Numbered from the stretch's first letter, positions 9,185 through 18,155 are shown. The stretch: DNA of 36,032 nt from Candidatus Gastranaerophilales bacterium (GCA_028277625.1 JANQFW010000029.1:1-36032); one strand, 5' to 3'. Notes: generated by a model from the letters alone, not told the origin. A program made the numbers and translations.

Positions 9185-9230
9185 ATTTAATTGATGAGCA
9201 GTATATGTAATATAAAAGAAAGAGAAAAAG

Positions 9231-9836
9231 ATGTTAATTAAATCAACGAATTTAAATTACTCAAAAGTTAATTTACAAAAAGAGAAGAAAGAAGAAAACC
9301 TTGGCTTTAAAGCCGATAGCAAGGCTTTTGCTTATAAAGAGGGAGGCTTAAACTTAAATTTAAGCAGCTTAAATAGCTTGCACCCCAGCTTGGTGAAACA
9401 AAAATCCAGCCAACTCAATAAAAATTTGTCATTTCAAGGTAAAAAAGAAGTAAATAAAGCTTATAGTTATTATAAAACGGCTAAACAGTACCAAATATCA
9501 GAAGCGCAATTAAAACAAGACCTTGGTAATATTTTATATATTCAAGAAGAAAATAAAAATAATTCACATACAAAGGAAGAGCTTGTAAACACAGCATTAT
9601 CTACATTTAAAAAGGTTGACCAATTAGGTAAAACTTTAGATATAAAATGGTCTGAAGATGAAAATCCTAGTAGCATGGCTTGTTTGAAAGAAATAAATTT
9701 AGCTATTTCTTCTGCTCTTAATCCTACACAGTTAAGAAGTTTATCAGAATATGGATATTTGGGAATTTACCAAAGTCCGCCTAATTTAATTGATAATACT
9801 CCAGCTCCTCCAGCAGGACAATGCATCATCAATTAA
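9231..9836 (+). CDS. Hypothetical lineage-type protein with 'NLSFQGKK' motif
   Basis: 201-aa ORF, AAAGAGAAA upstream of ATG, terminator directly downstream; no known domain. Confidence 0.75.
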   Translation: MLIKSTNLNYSKVNLQKEKKEENLGFKADSKAFAYKEGGLNLNLSSLNSLHPSLVKQKSSQLNKNLSFQGKKEVNKAYSYYKTAKQYQISEAQLKQDLGNILYIQEENKNNSHTKEELVNTALSTFKKVDQLGKTLDIKWSEDENPSSMACLKEINLAISSALNPTQLRSLSEYGYLGIYQSPPNLIDNTPAPPAGQCIIN

Positions 9837-9925
9837 ATTAAATTACTACTGCAACTTTTAAAAAGTGATATGTCTTCTGAGCCCTAAGAGCTGAAAATAT
9901 TAAAAAGATACACTAAGCAATTAAC

Positions 9926-9956
9926 AAATGGTTTCTGTGTCCAACAGGAGCCATTT
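9926..9956 (+). terminator. Rho-independent terminator
   Basis: AAATGGTTTCTGT (9926-9938)/ACAGGAGCCATTT (9944-9956) with G-U pairs, then TTGTTTTT. Confidence 0.75.
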
Positions 9957-9986
9957 TGTTTTTATTTATGGCTTAAATAAAATATC

Positions 9987-10559
9987 CTACTCTGAAGTAC
10001 AAACATCCCACGCCATAGATAGCAGATCCAGCGTATACTTATCCGCCAGAATCCATGCCTTGATTTCTTCTTGTGATATCTCAAGTACCTTAGACAGCCT
10101 TTCTATAACCGTACCTGACATTTTATACCTTCCTAAAATCATTCTATTTAATGTTATTTGATCATATTCAATTAACTTGCTTAATTTTGTCCTTGATAAT
10201 TGCTTTTCAAGTATCAATTTGTCAATTTTAGCTGTCAATATTGGGGACTTAGTAACTTTTGTTTTTTGTTGAGGTATTTTAACAGGCTCTGGCGGATTTT
10301 TTTTAGCAGCTAGAGCTTTTTTAATTATTTCACTTGGATATTTATCGGCAACAATCCAGCTTTCAAATTCTTCTTCACTTACTTCTAATATTGGTAATAT
10401 CTTGTTTTTTATGTTTTTAGAAAATGGAACCTTACCGTTAGCCATTTTGCTTAAAGTACCATTTGTGCAATTAATAAGCTTACATACTTTATAACGGGAT
10501 AAACCTTTACTATTTAAAATAGCATCTATTTTATTTTTTAATTCAAATAGTTTCATCAC
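9987..10559 (-). CDS. Double helix-turn-helix (XRE-like) DNA-binding protein, copy 1
   Basis: Two internal ~75-aa HTH repeats (KIDAILNSKGLSRYKVCKLI...WIVADKY; KIDKLILEKQLSRTKLSKLI...WILADKY). Confidence 0.8.
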   Translation of the reverse strand: MMKLFELKNKIDAILNSKGLSRYKVCKLINCTNGTLSKMANGKVPFSKNIKNKILPILEVSEEEFESWIVADKYPSEIIKKALAAKKNPPEPVKIPQQKTKVTKSPILTAKIDKLILEKQLSRTKLSKLIEYDQITLNRMILGRYKMSGTVIERLSKVLEISQEEIKAWILADKYTLDLLSMAWDVCTSE

Positions 10560-10565
10560 TTACCC

Positions 10566-10594
10566 TTGACACGTTTTTTAAAATGCGGTAATAT
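10566..10594 (+). promoter_or_regulatory. Sigma70-type promoter of copy-1 small ORF
   Basis: TTGACA (10566-10571)-N17-TAATAT (10589-10594); identical architecture in copy 2. Confidence 0.75.
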
Positions 10595-10730
10595 AAAATC
10601 AATAAAGAAAAATATAAATTTAGAATTAAATTTTTCAAAAAGATTTAAGCCCTAACTAAAATTAGGGAGACTTTTAAGTATATATACATTTAAACAATAC
10701 TACCACAAAATAATTTGGGGAATTTTTGAA

Positions 10731-10904
10731 GTGAAAAAGATTAAAAATGAACTTATTAAGGAGTTAACGGCTGATATGAACCGCTCAATAGCTGATATAG
10801 TAAAAATACTGTTAAACAATAAAGCTGATATATTGGACTTAAAAGAAGAAATAGCAAATATAAAAAATATACTAAAAGATAATGGCTGTATTGATAGAGC
10901 TTAA
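10731..10904 (+). CDS. 57-aa small coiled-coil-like protein, copy 1 (GTG start; absent from ORF track)
   Basis: MKKIKNELIKELTADMNRSIADIVKILLNNKADILDLKEEIANIKNILKDNGCIDRA; near-identical paralog at 11713 with mostly synonymous differences. Confidence 0.8.
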   Translation: MKKIKNELIKELTADMNRSIADIVKILLNNKADILDLKEEIANIKNILKDNGCIDRA

Positions 10905-10945
10905 CTATATTAATTTTTAATATTTGATGCTTTAATTTAGCAGCA

Positions 10946-11521
10946 CTAAGTATTGTACCCCTCTGTATTACAAACATCCCACGCCATATATAGTACTTCT
11001 AACGAATACTTATCAGCCAATACCCAAGCTTTAATGTCATCCTTCGATATTTCTAGAAATTCAGACAGTCTCTCTATAACAGTATCTGACATTTTGTAAG
11101 CACCCAAAATCATTCTATTTAATGTTATTTGATCATATTCAATTAATTTGCTTAATTTTGTCCTTGACAATTGCTTTTCAAGTATCAGTTTGTCAATTTT
11201 AGCTGTCAATATTGGGGACTTAGTGACTTTTGTTTTTTGTTGAGGTATTTCAACCGCATCTGGCGGATTTTTTTTAACAAATATAGACTTCTTTATTACT
11301 TCCTTATGATATTTATCTGCAATAATCCAGCTTTCAAGCTCTTCTTCACTTACTTCTAGTATTGGCATAAGTTTTTCTTTTGTTCGTTTTGTCATAGATT
11401 GTTTGCCATATATAATTCGGTTCAAATTGCTATCTTTATAATTAATCATTTGGCTTAGCTTATACTTAGACAAGCCCTTTCTTAACAGGATTTCTTCTAT
11501 TTTTTTTGTAACAATAAGCAT
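10946..11521 (-). CDS. Double helix-turn-helix (XRE-like) DNA-binding protein, copy 2
   Basis: Paralog of 9987-10559; C-terminal HTH near identical (QQKTKVTKSPILTAKIDKLILEKQLSRTKLSKLIEYDQITLNRMILG), N-terminal HTH divergent. Confidence 0.8.
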   Translation of the reverse strand: MLIVTKKIEEILLRKGLSKYKLSQMINYKDSNLNRIIYGKQSMTKRTKEKLMPILEVSEEELESWIIADKYHKEVIKKSIFVKKNPPDAVEIPQQKTKVTKSPILTAKIDKLILEKQLSRTKLSKLIEYDQITLNRMILGAYKMSDTVIERLSEFLEISKDDIKAWVLADKYSLEVLYMAWDVCNTEGYNT

Positions 11522-11547
11522 TTTTTACTTAACCCATTTATTTATCC

Positions 11548-11576
11548 TTGACATTTTTTCAAAATTGAAGTAATAT
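11548..11576 (+). promoter_or_regulatory. Sigma70-type promoter of copy-2 small ORF
   Basis: TTGACA (11548-11553)-N17-TAATAT (11571-11576). Confidence 0.75.
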
Positions 11577-11712
11577 AAAATCAATAAAGAAAAATATAAA
11601 TTTAGAATTAAATTTTTCAAAAAGAATTAATCCCTAGCTAAAATTAGGGAAACTTTTAAGTATATATACATTTAAACAATACTACCACAAAATAATTTGG
11701 GGAATTTTTGAA

Positions 11713-11886
11713 GTGAAAAAGAATAAAAATGAACTTATTAAGGAGTTAACAGCCGATATGAACCGCTCAATAGCTGATATAGTAAAAATACTCTTAAATA
11801 ATAAAGCTGATATATTGGATTTAAAAGAAGAAATAGCAAATATAAAAAATATACTAAAAGATAATGGCTGTATTGACAGAGCTTAA
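11713..11886 (+). CDS. 57-aa small coiled-coil-like protein, copy 2 (GTG start; absent from ORF track)
   Basis: MKKNKNELIKELTADMNRSIADIVKILLNNKADILDLKEEIANIKNILKDNGCIDRA; one amino-acid difference from copy 1. Confidence 0.8.
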   Translation: MKKNKNELIKELTADMNRSIADIVKILLNNKADILDLKEEIANIKNILKDNGCIDRA

Positions 11887-11946
11887 TTTATTCAGTTTAA
11901 AGCGCAATATATCTTTTTAAAATCCAAAAATAAAATAATAGATTGT

Positions 11947-12903
11947 TTATGTCAAACTTCCAGTACAACTACTGCCGCTACCAGCACAACAAGCATAACA
12001 ATGCTCATGAAAAACAACAGGTAAATCTTGAAGGTCAGAAAGCTTAACTTTGCCTATATAGGGACTATCTGTTGGAATCCGCAGTCCCAGAGCCTGGTTA
12101 AAATCACAATCGTATATTTTACCTTGCCAGTCAACGCTTAACTGAGATAAGCACATTAAGTTTTTTAGATTGCTTGGATTGAATTTTGATTTTAATAAAG
12201 CCTTATAATCATCTATATTATCATTTTTGATTAAATCATCTTTAAAGCGCCCTATTGGCAAGTTTGTAATTGTATATAAATTATTAAAAACTATATCATA
12301 TTCGGATTTTAAGTATTGTTTATAAGCTTTTTTAAGCTCTTGTTGCTCAGGTGGGAGCTTTGCACCTCCTGGATTATAGACAAGGTTTAACTTTAAGTTT
12401 GTATTCTCTTGGCCGTACCCTAGTAAATTAAGCTTTTTTATTGATTCAATAGAGCTTTTAAAAACTTTATTCCCTCTTTGTTTATCAACATTTTCTTCCA
12501 AATAACAAGGCAAGGATGCTGTAAGCTCTATATTATTTTCTGCAAAGAACTCGCTTAGATGACTATATTCAGGCAGGTTTAAAATAACTAAATTTGTTCT
12601 TAAATTTATATTTCTTACTGAATTTATTAGTTTTAATTCTTTAATAAAATCTTTAATAAAAGGATTTATTTCTGGAGCACCGCCTGTTATATCAATAATA
12701 GAAATATTATTTTCCTGTGTAAATTGTAAAATATCCTGCATTACAGTCCAGCTCATTTGCTCTGTTCTATTGGGGCCAGACTGAAAGTGACAATGTTCAC
12801 AGTTTAAATTGCACTTATAGCCTACGTTTATCTGTAATGTGTTTATTGATTTTCTTTTTAAATTTTTATTAAAATTTTTAGTTTTATCAAAGCAGGTCGT
12901 CAT
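11947..12903 (-). CDS. arsS: Arsenosugar biosynthesis radical SAM protein
   Basis: Radical SAM 'GYKCNLNCEHCHFQSGP', 'DITGGAPEINP', C-terminal 'HCYACCAGSGSSCTGSL'. Confidence 0.93.
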   Translation of the reverse strand: MTTCFDKTKNFNKNLKRKSINTLQINVGYKCNLNCEHCHFQSGPNRTEQMSWTVMQDILQFTQENNISIIDITGGAPEINPFIKDFIKELKLINSVRNINLRTNLVILNLPEYSHLSEFFAENNIELTASLPCYLEENVDKQRGNKVFKSSIESIKKLNLLGYGQENTNLKLNLVYNPGGAKLPPEQQELKKAYKQYLKSEYDIVFNNLYTITNLPIGRFKDDLIKNDNIDDYKALLKSKFNPSNLKNLMCLSQLSVDWQGKIYDCDFNQALGLRIPTDSPYIGKVKLSDLQDLPVVFHEHCYACCAGSGSSCTGSLT

Positions 12904-12910
12904 TAAGTAT

Positions 12911-13522
12911 TTATCTTTCTAATTCTAAATATTTTACCCAATCATTTTCCGTATCAATGTCTCTTTTCTTATCTAGTATATGCAGTGGCAAATCGGTTTT
13001 AGCACAAACTTTTTTAACTTGTTTAAAAACAATTTCTGTTGACCATTTAACTTCTGAATTAAATATTTCTTTAACTTTTTCAATATATTTAGTATTAATT
13101 CCAAATAGGTAAAATCCTCCGTCATCTGTGGGACCAATAACCGCAGGTGAGGAGTCAAGGGTATAAAAAGCTTTTTTTATATCGATACTGGTAAGCTCAG
13201 GACAATCAGAGCCTATCACTATTATTTTTTCAGGATTTAATAGACTTGCTTCGCTAAAAGAATTAATTAATTTACCTCCCAAGTCATCGCCTTGCTGAAT
13301 TTTAGTATCAATATTGTAATGTGCAAAGTATTTCTGATTAGAATCTGGTGTTATATATATTATGCTTTTCCAAAAAGAACTATCTTTTACTTCCAGAAGC
13401 GTTGTTTTTAATAATTCTGAATAAATTTTTGCTGCATTATTCATCCCCATTGTTTTACCGATCCTGGTTTTTACTTTTCCAGGCTCTGGCGATTTTGCAA
13501 AAATTAGCAGTATATTGCTCAT
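12911..13522 (-). CDS. TIGR04282-like glycosyltransferase (DUF2064), arsenosugar type
   Basis: 'LLIFAKSPEPGKVKTRIGKTMG', 'IVIGSDCPELT', 'VIGPTDDGGFYLFGI'. Confidence 0.92.
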   Translation of the reverse strand: MSNILLIFAKSPEPGKVKTRIGKTMGMNNAAKIYSELLKTTLLEVKDSSFWKSIIYITPDSNQKYFAHYNIDTKIQQGDDLGGKLINSFSEASLLNPEKIIVIGSDCPELTSIDIKKAFYTLDSSPAVIGPTDDGGFYLFGINTKYIEKVKEIFNSEVKWSTEIVFKQVKKVCAKTDLPLHILDKKRDIDTENDWVKYLELER

Positions 13523-13535
13523 AGCTTATGTATTT

Positions 13536-14144
13536 TTACTTGCAGTGCTCTTCAGCTTTTTGAGCTGCAGAACTAACTTGTGCAAGTATGCTTTTCTGTT
13601 CATTTATTAAAACAGCTGATTCAGCTTTCATTTGAGCAAGGTGTTGTTGCCCATTTCTTACTATATTATGCAGGTTTGTAAGATCTTCGTTTAAATTGCA
13701 TAAAACGGTTTCTGCATAATGGTCAGCGCCTTCTCTAATTGTTATTGATTGCTTTATAGCAGCAGCTTTAATCAATTCTGCATCCTCTTTTGCTTGATGC
13801 TGCATTAATTCACATTCAGAAATAACTTGCTGCCTAATTTTATCAGCTTCTGATTGTACTGCTTTTAATAGCTCTGACTCACTTAAAAGGTTTTCAGCCT
13901 GATGTTTTGCATCTATTAAAAGTTGATTTCCTCTTTGTTGAGCTTCCATATATATATCATCACGTTTATTAATAATATTATGAGCTTCTTTTACTTCTGC
14001 CGGGATTAAAACATAAATTTTTTCAATAATGCTAGAAAGCTTATCTTCATGAATCATTACAAATGGTGTTAAAGGCATTTTAAATGACTTTGCAATAAGC
14101 TCATGTATTTTTTCTAAACATTTGTAGATATTATTGGTGCCCAT
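13536..14144 (-). CDS. DivIVA/ATP synthase b-like coiled-coil protein
   Basis: Long Ala/Glu/Gln coiled coil in an operon with coaD. Confidence 0.6.
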   Translation of the reverse strand: MGTNNIYKCLEKIHELIAKSFKMPLTPFVMIHEDKLSSIIEKIYVLIPAEVKEAHNIINKRDDIYMEAQQRGNQLLIDAKHQAENLLSESELLKAVQSEADKIRQQVISECELMQHQAKEDAELIKAAAIKQSITIREGADHYAETVLCNLNEDLTNLHNIVRNGQQHLAQMKAESAVLINEQKSILAQVSSAAQKAEEHCK

Positions 14145-14148
14145 AAAG

Positions 14149-14631
14149 TTAAATCTCCCTATTTAAATTATTAAAGTAATTATTTACTGACTCCGGTACA
14201 AGTTTAGAAATGTCTCCTCCTAGCATAGACACTTCTTTTACAATACTCGAGGAAAGAAATGTATTTTCTGTATTTGATACTAAAAATAATGTTTCCATTT
14301 CAGGGCTTAAGTTTTTATTCATTTGCGCCATCTGCATTTCATACTCAAAGTCTGTTACTGCTCGTAAGCCTCTTACAAGTACTTGTGCATTCTTTTTTTT
14401 AGCATATTCTACTATTAATCCATTAAAGCTATCCACTTCCACATTAGAAATATCTTTTACAGACTCCCTTATTAAATTTAACTTTGTTTCATAATCCAAA
14501 AAACCTTTTTTAGAAGGATTTGTTAATACTGCAATAATAACTTTATCAAAAAGTCTTGCAGCTCTATTTAAAACGTCTATATGTCCGTTAGTTATAGGAT
14601 CAAAGCTTCCAGGATAAATTGCTGTGGTCAA
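14149..14631 (-). CDS. coaD: Phosphopantetheine adenylyltransferase
   Basis: 'AIYPGSFDPITNGHIDVLNRAARLFD', 'VLVRGLRAVTDFEYEMQMAQMN', 'FLSSSIVKEV'. Confidence 0.97.
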   Translation of the reverse strand: MTTAIYPGSFDPITNGHIDVLNRAARLFDKVIIAVLTNPSKKGFLDYETKLNLIRESVKDISNVEVDSFNGLIVEYAKKKNAQVLVRGLRAVTDFEYEMQMAQMNKNLSPEMETLFLVSNTENTFLSSSIVKEVSMLGGDISKLVPESVNNYFNNLNREI

Positions 14632-14807
14632 TGTTTTTCCAATCTTGATTGTCTTTTCATCATTTAATATTATATAGAATATTATCCATCATAAATGAAA
14701 TTTTTGTTATTATTTCCTTATATTTCTTTGTATAGTTTACAATTTTTAATTATTATATGTTATAAGGTAGAAATAACAAATTTTTTAGATTGAAATAGGA
14801 CCTTAAT

Positions 14808-15323
14808 ATGCCATCAGGAAAAGTCCATGACAATATAGCTTTTTTATCATTAATACCTATTTTTGCGCTAGGGTACTTTTGGGGCAAGCTAAATCTTACT
14901 GATAATTTGCTTTTAACATTTTCCTGCTTGTTTTGCCAGCTTATGTTCGGTCCTGACTTAGATACCAATAGCAAACAATATAAAAGATGGGGGTTATTGA
15001 GATTAATATGGCTTCCATACAGAAAAATATTAGGACACCGCTCCAGATATACGCATGGACTGTTATGGGGACCTATAATTAGATGTATTTATTTAACAAT
15101 AGCAAGTTTTACGCTATTAATTGCGACTCTCTATGCTATTAATTATTTTTTAGAAATAAACTTATTTCCTCTTTTGGTAGAAATTTTTCTATTTATTATA
15201 ACTAGTTTTACTTTAGAGAATTTTTTGAATATTTTTGTGCCGATATTATGCGGTCTGTTTATTGGTACGGCAATTCATACGCTAACAGATAAAATAGCAT
15301 CATTTTTTAAAAATTTGATTTAA
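14808..15323 (+). CDS. DUF2227-like putative metal-binding membrane protein
   Basis: 'MPSGKVHDNIAFLS', 'FGPDLDTNSKQYKRWGLLRLIWLPYRKILGHRSRYTHGLLWGP'. Confidence 0.8.
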   Translation: MPSGKVHDNIAFLSLIPIFALGYFWGKLNLTDNLLLTFSCLFCQLMFGPDLDTNSKQYKRWGLLRLIWLPYRKILGHRSRYTHGLLWGPIIRCIYLTIASFTLLIATLYAINYFLEINLFPLLVEIFLFIITSFTLENFLNIFVPILCGLFIGTAIHTLTDKIASFFKNLI

Positions 15324-15338
15324 GGTGATGACTATTAC

Positions 15339-16280
15339 CTAATCTATTTTTATTTTAAAAACTTCAAGCTCATCGTTGTTAATATTGCAAATACCTTTAG
15401 AGTCAAATAAATATGTTCCTTTTGGGGCAAATTTAATACCTTCTTCCAGCTCTTCCGCTTCATATTTTTTCTTAAAGATATCGCTTACAGTCACTTCGTT
15501 GTCGCCACTTAATGCAAGAATTTTAGATGTTACATCCAAGTCTACTTCTTGATTATTCCTATCATAGTTGCAGTGACAGCCAACAGAATAATTAACTTTC
15601 ATACTTTGATCAATTACTTCTTTATTTATTTCTGCAACTCTATTTTTTATAAACTTTGAGTATTCAATAGCTTTTCTTGTATCGGTAAATAAAAATCTGA
15701 AAGTGTTGTTTTCTCCCTGAAAATCAGGATATCTTTCTGCATTATATTCTTTTTCTGCCTGCGCTGCAGTTCCGTTTATCAAGCCATTAACTATGCTTTG
15801 AGTAAAGAAATCTTCTTCTGAATTATACAAATAAGAATCAGGGCTATCGTTTTTGCTTAGTTTTAGAATAAAATATATTATTTTATGATCTTTTAAATCC
15901 TGTATTTCTTGTTGTATCTTTTCTTCCATTTCTTCTTCTTGTTTTTCTTGTTGCTTTTTTAATTTAATCGCATCGTATTTTAGTTCTAGCCTTTTTATAC
16001 CTTTTCTTACATAAGAAAGCGCTATAGATCCTCCCATAAATACAAAACCTAATATAACAGGAGTAAAATCTATAACTAAACCTCTGTCTTCTATTTGTAT
16101 GTCAACAATCCTTTTAATTGCAGCTAAAGGCTGACTAAAAATACTTTCAAACACAGCTAATAGTGGTCTTAATGCATCAAGGTCTATTAATGATAGAAAC
16201 CAGTAAAAAAAGATTAACGGAACTATTAACATTAATAACGCTTCAATAACTTTGATTATATTTTTTAGAAGTTTAAGCAT
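15339..16280 (-). CDS. Two-TM membrane protein with coiled coil and degenerate class III cyclase-like C-terminal domain
   Basis: Two N-terminal TMs, K/E coiled coil, then 'VNYSVGCHCNYDRNNQEVDLDVTSKILALSGDNEVTVSDIF...FAPKGTYLFDSKGICNINNDELEVFKI'. Confidence 0.65.
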   Translation of the reverse strand: MLKLLKNIIKVIEALLMLIVPLIFFYWFLSLIDLDALRPLLAVFESIFSQPLAAIKRIVDIQIEDRGLVIDFTPVILGFVFMGGSIALSYVRKGIKRLELKYDAIKLKKQQEKQEEEMEEKIQQEIQDLKDHKIIYFILKLSKNDSPDSYLYNSEEDFFTQSIVNGLINGTAAQAEKEYNAERYPDFQGENNTFRFLFTDTRKAIEYSKFIKNRVAEINKEVIDQSMKVNYSVGCHCNYDRNNQEVDLDVTSKILALSGDNEVTVSDIFKKKYEAEELEEGIKFAPKGTYLFDSKGICNINNDELEVFKIKID

Positions 16281-16465
16281 ATATTTATTTCTCCTGGCAA
16301 AATTTTATTTTACTATAAAAAAATAATCTATAAGGAGTTAAGGAAATTCCAGTTTATTTTTAAGAATTTCTTTATTATATAATATATAGCCATTAAAATA
16401 TATTCAATTTATATTCAATGTAAATTTATTGCAATAAATAATATAAGGTATAAATATAAAGTGTT

Positions 16466-17332
16466 TTAAATTACGATGTTATCTATTAACCTTATATTGT
16501 TGATTTTTGCAGCTATAGCAATTAATGTATTTTTTTCCAATAAATTAGTCTCTTTAAAAGAATCCAAGTTTAAGAATTCTAAATACTCAAGTTCTATATC
16601 AGCATCTAATATTTTTAGTGCAGTATTTAAAATTTTTTCTTTATTTTTCAATCCGTTATTATATAATTCTTGAATTTTAAATAAAAGTTTATTAATTGTT
16701 ATAGCTTTGGCTCGTTCTGCTTGTGTTAAATACGCATTTCGTGAGCTAAGAGCCAATCCGTCATTATCTCTAACTATAGGGCATTCTACTATTTTTACAG
16801 GTACATCTAGATCTCGACACATTTTTTTTATTATAATTAACTGCTGAGCATCTTTTAATCCAAAAAATGCTTGATCTGGAGCAACTATATTAAATAATTT
16901 TAATACAATCGTAGCAACCCCATTAAAATGCCCTTTTCGGGTTAAGCCGCAGAGCTTACTTTGATAATATTCAGAAGGGACTACATAGGTTAAATGTTTA
17001 TCCTCAGGATAAATTTCATTGCTAGATGGCGTAAATACTAAGCCTGCACCGTTTGCTTTGCATATTTCAACATCTTGCTTTAACTGTCTTGGGTATTTGT
17101 CTAAATCTTCATTAGGTCCAAACTGTGTAGGATTAACAAATATACTGACAATAACCTCATCACACTCTTGCACAGCTTTTTTTATTAAACTTGCATGTCC
17201 ATCATGAAGAGCCCCCATCGTAGGGACTAGACCAATCGTTTTATTATTTGATTTTAAATCTTTTACTTGTTTTCTAATTTGCTTAATAGTATTTAGTACG
17301 ACTATATCTTTATTTGCTTGTGATGAGCCCAT
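16466..17332 (-). CDS. panC: Pantothenate synthetase
   Basis: 'IGLVPTMGALHDGHASLIKKA', 'VSIFVNPTQFGPNEDLDKYPR', 'FFGLKDAQQL', 'LALSSRNAYL'. Confidence 0.97.
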   Translation of the reverse strand: MGSSQANKDIVVLNTIKQIRKQVKDLKSNNKTIGLVPTMGALHDGHASLIKKAVQECDEVIVSIFVNPTQFGPNEDLDKYPRQLKQDVEICKANGAGLVFTPSSNEIYPEDKHLTYVVPSEYYQSKLCGLTRKGHFNGVATIVLKLFNIVAPDQAFFGLKDAQQLIIIKKMCRDLDVPVKIVECPIVRDNDGLALSSRNAYLTQAERAKAITINKLLFKIQELYNNGLKNKEKILNTALKILDADIELEYLEFLNLDSFKETNLLEKNTLIAIAAKINNIRLIDNIVI

Positions 17333-18155
17333 TGTCTTTTAACCTATTTTTCTCATCCTCTGATAATTTAAAAATTTCGTTTTCAGCAGGAAAATTCATG
17401 GATTCCACATCATTTTTATAACTTTCAAAGGCTTCAACCATAGTATCAGCTAAATTAGTATATTTTCTGGCAAATTTAGGAGTAAAATCAGAATATTTTC
17501 CTAAAATATCATCTGTTACCAATATTTGTCCTGAGCAGTATCTACCGGCTCCAATACCAATTGTGGGTATATTTATTTTTTCTGTTATATACTTAGCCAC
17601 TTCTTCAGGTACCATCTCTAATACAATTGCAAATGCGCCTGCTTGTTCAAGAGCTTTAGCCTGCTCAAAGAGTTCCTGAGTTGCCTCCAGCGTTTTACCT
17701 TGAACGTTATATCCACCAAGAGTATGTAAATATTGAGGAGTAAAACCTAAATGTCCTAAAACAGGTATACCTATAGAATTACAATGACTTATAATATCCA
17801 CTATAAAGTTAGATCCACCTTCTATTTTAATAGCAGAAACACCAGCTTCCTTTATAAATCGTCCAGCGTTTTCTATAGCTGTTTTTTTATCTGTTTGATA
17901 ACTCATAAAGGGCATGTCTGCTATAACTAAAGCTTTTTGAGTGCCTCTTACAACAGCTTTTGAATGGTGCAGCATTTCATCAACTGTGACGGCATGTGTT
18001 GTTTCATAACCTAAAGCAACCATTGCCAGCGAATCACCAACTAAAATAATATCAATACCAGCTTGATCCATATATTTTGCTGTTGAATAGTCATAAGCCG
18101 TTAAAGCTGTTATTTTTTTATTTTTTATTATTGTATTTACAGTTACTTTTTTCAT
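17310..18155 (-). CDS. panB: 3-methyl-2-oxobutanoate hydroxymethyltransferase
   Basis: 'ALTAYDYSTAKYMDQAGIDIILVGDSLAMVALGYETT', 'PVLGHLGFTPQ', 'IPTIGIGAGRYCSGQILVTDD'. Confidence 0.97.
   Translation of the reverse strand: MKKVTVNTIIKNKKITALTAYDYSTAKYMDQAGIDIILVGDSLAMVALGYETTHAVTVDEMLHHSKAVVRGTQKALVIADMPFMSYQTDKKTAIENAGRFIKEAGVSAIKIEGGSNFIVDIISHCNSIGIPVLGHLGFTPQYLHTLGGYNVQGKTLEATQELFEQAKALEQAGAFAIVLEMVPEEVAKYITEKINIPTIGIGAGRYCSGQILVTDDILGKYSDFTPKFARKYTNLADTMVEAFESYKNDVESMNFPAENEIFKLSEDEKNRLKDNGLITSK

Noticed and set aside
9928-10161. Plus-strand 77-aa ORF
   Set aside because: Starts within the terminator hairpin and is antisense to the HTH gene.
10756-10977. Minus-strand 73-aa ORF
   Set aside because: Antisense to the 57-aa ORF; hydrophobic Leu/Tyr-rich composition is expected of a shadow frame.
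15324-15339. GGTGATGACTATTACC, similar to the 7719 palindrome
   Set aside because: Imperfect and located between two convergent stop codons, so a poor place for a promoter operator.
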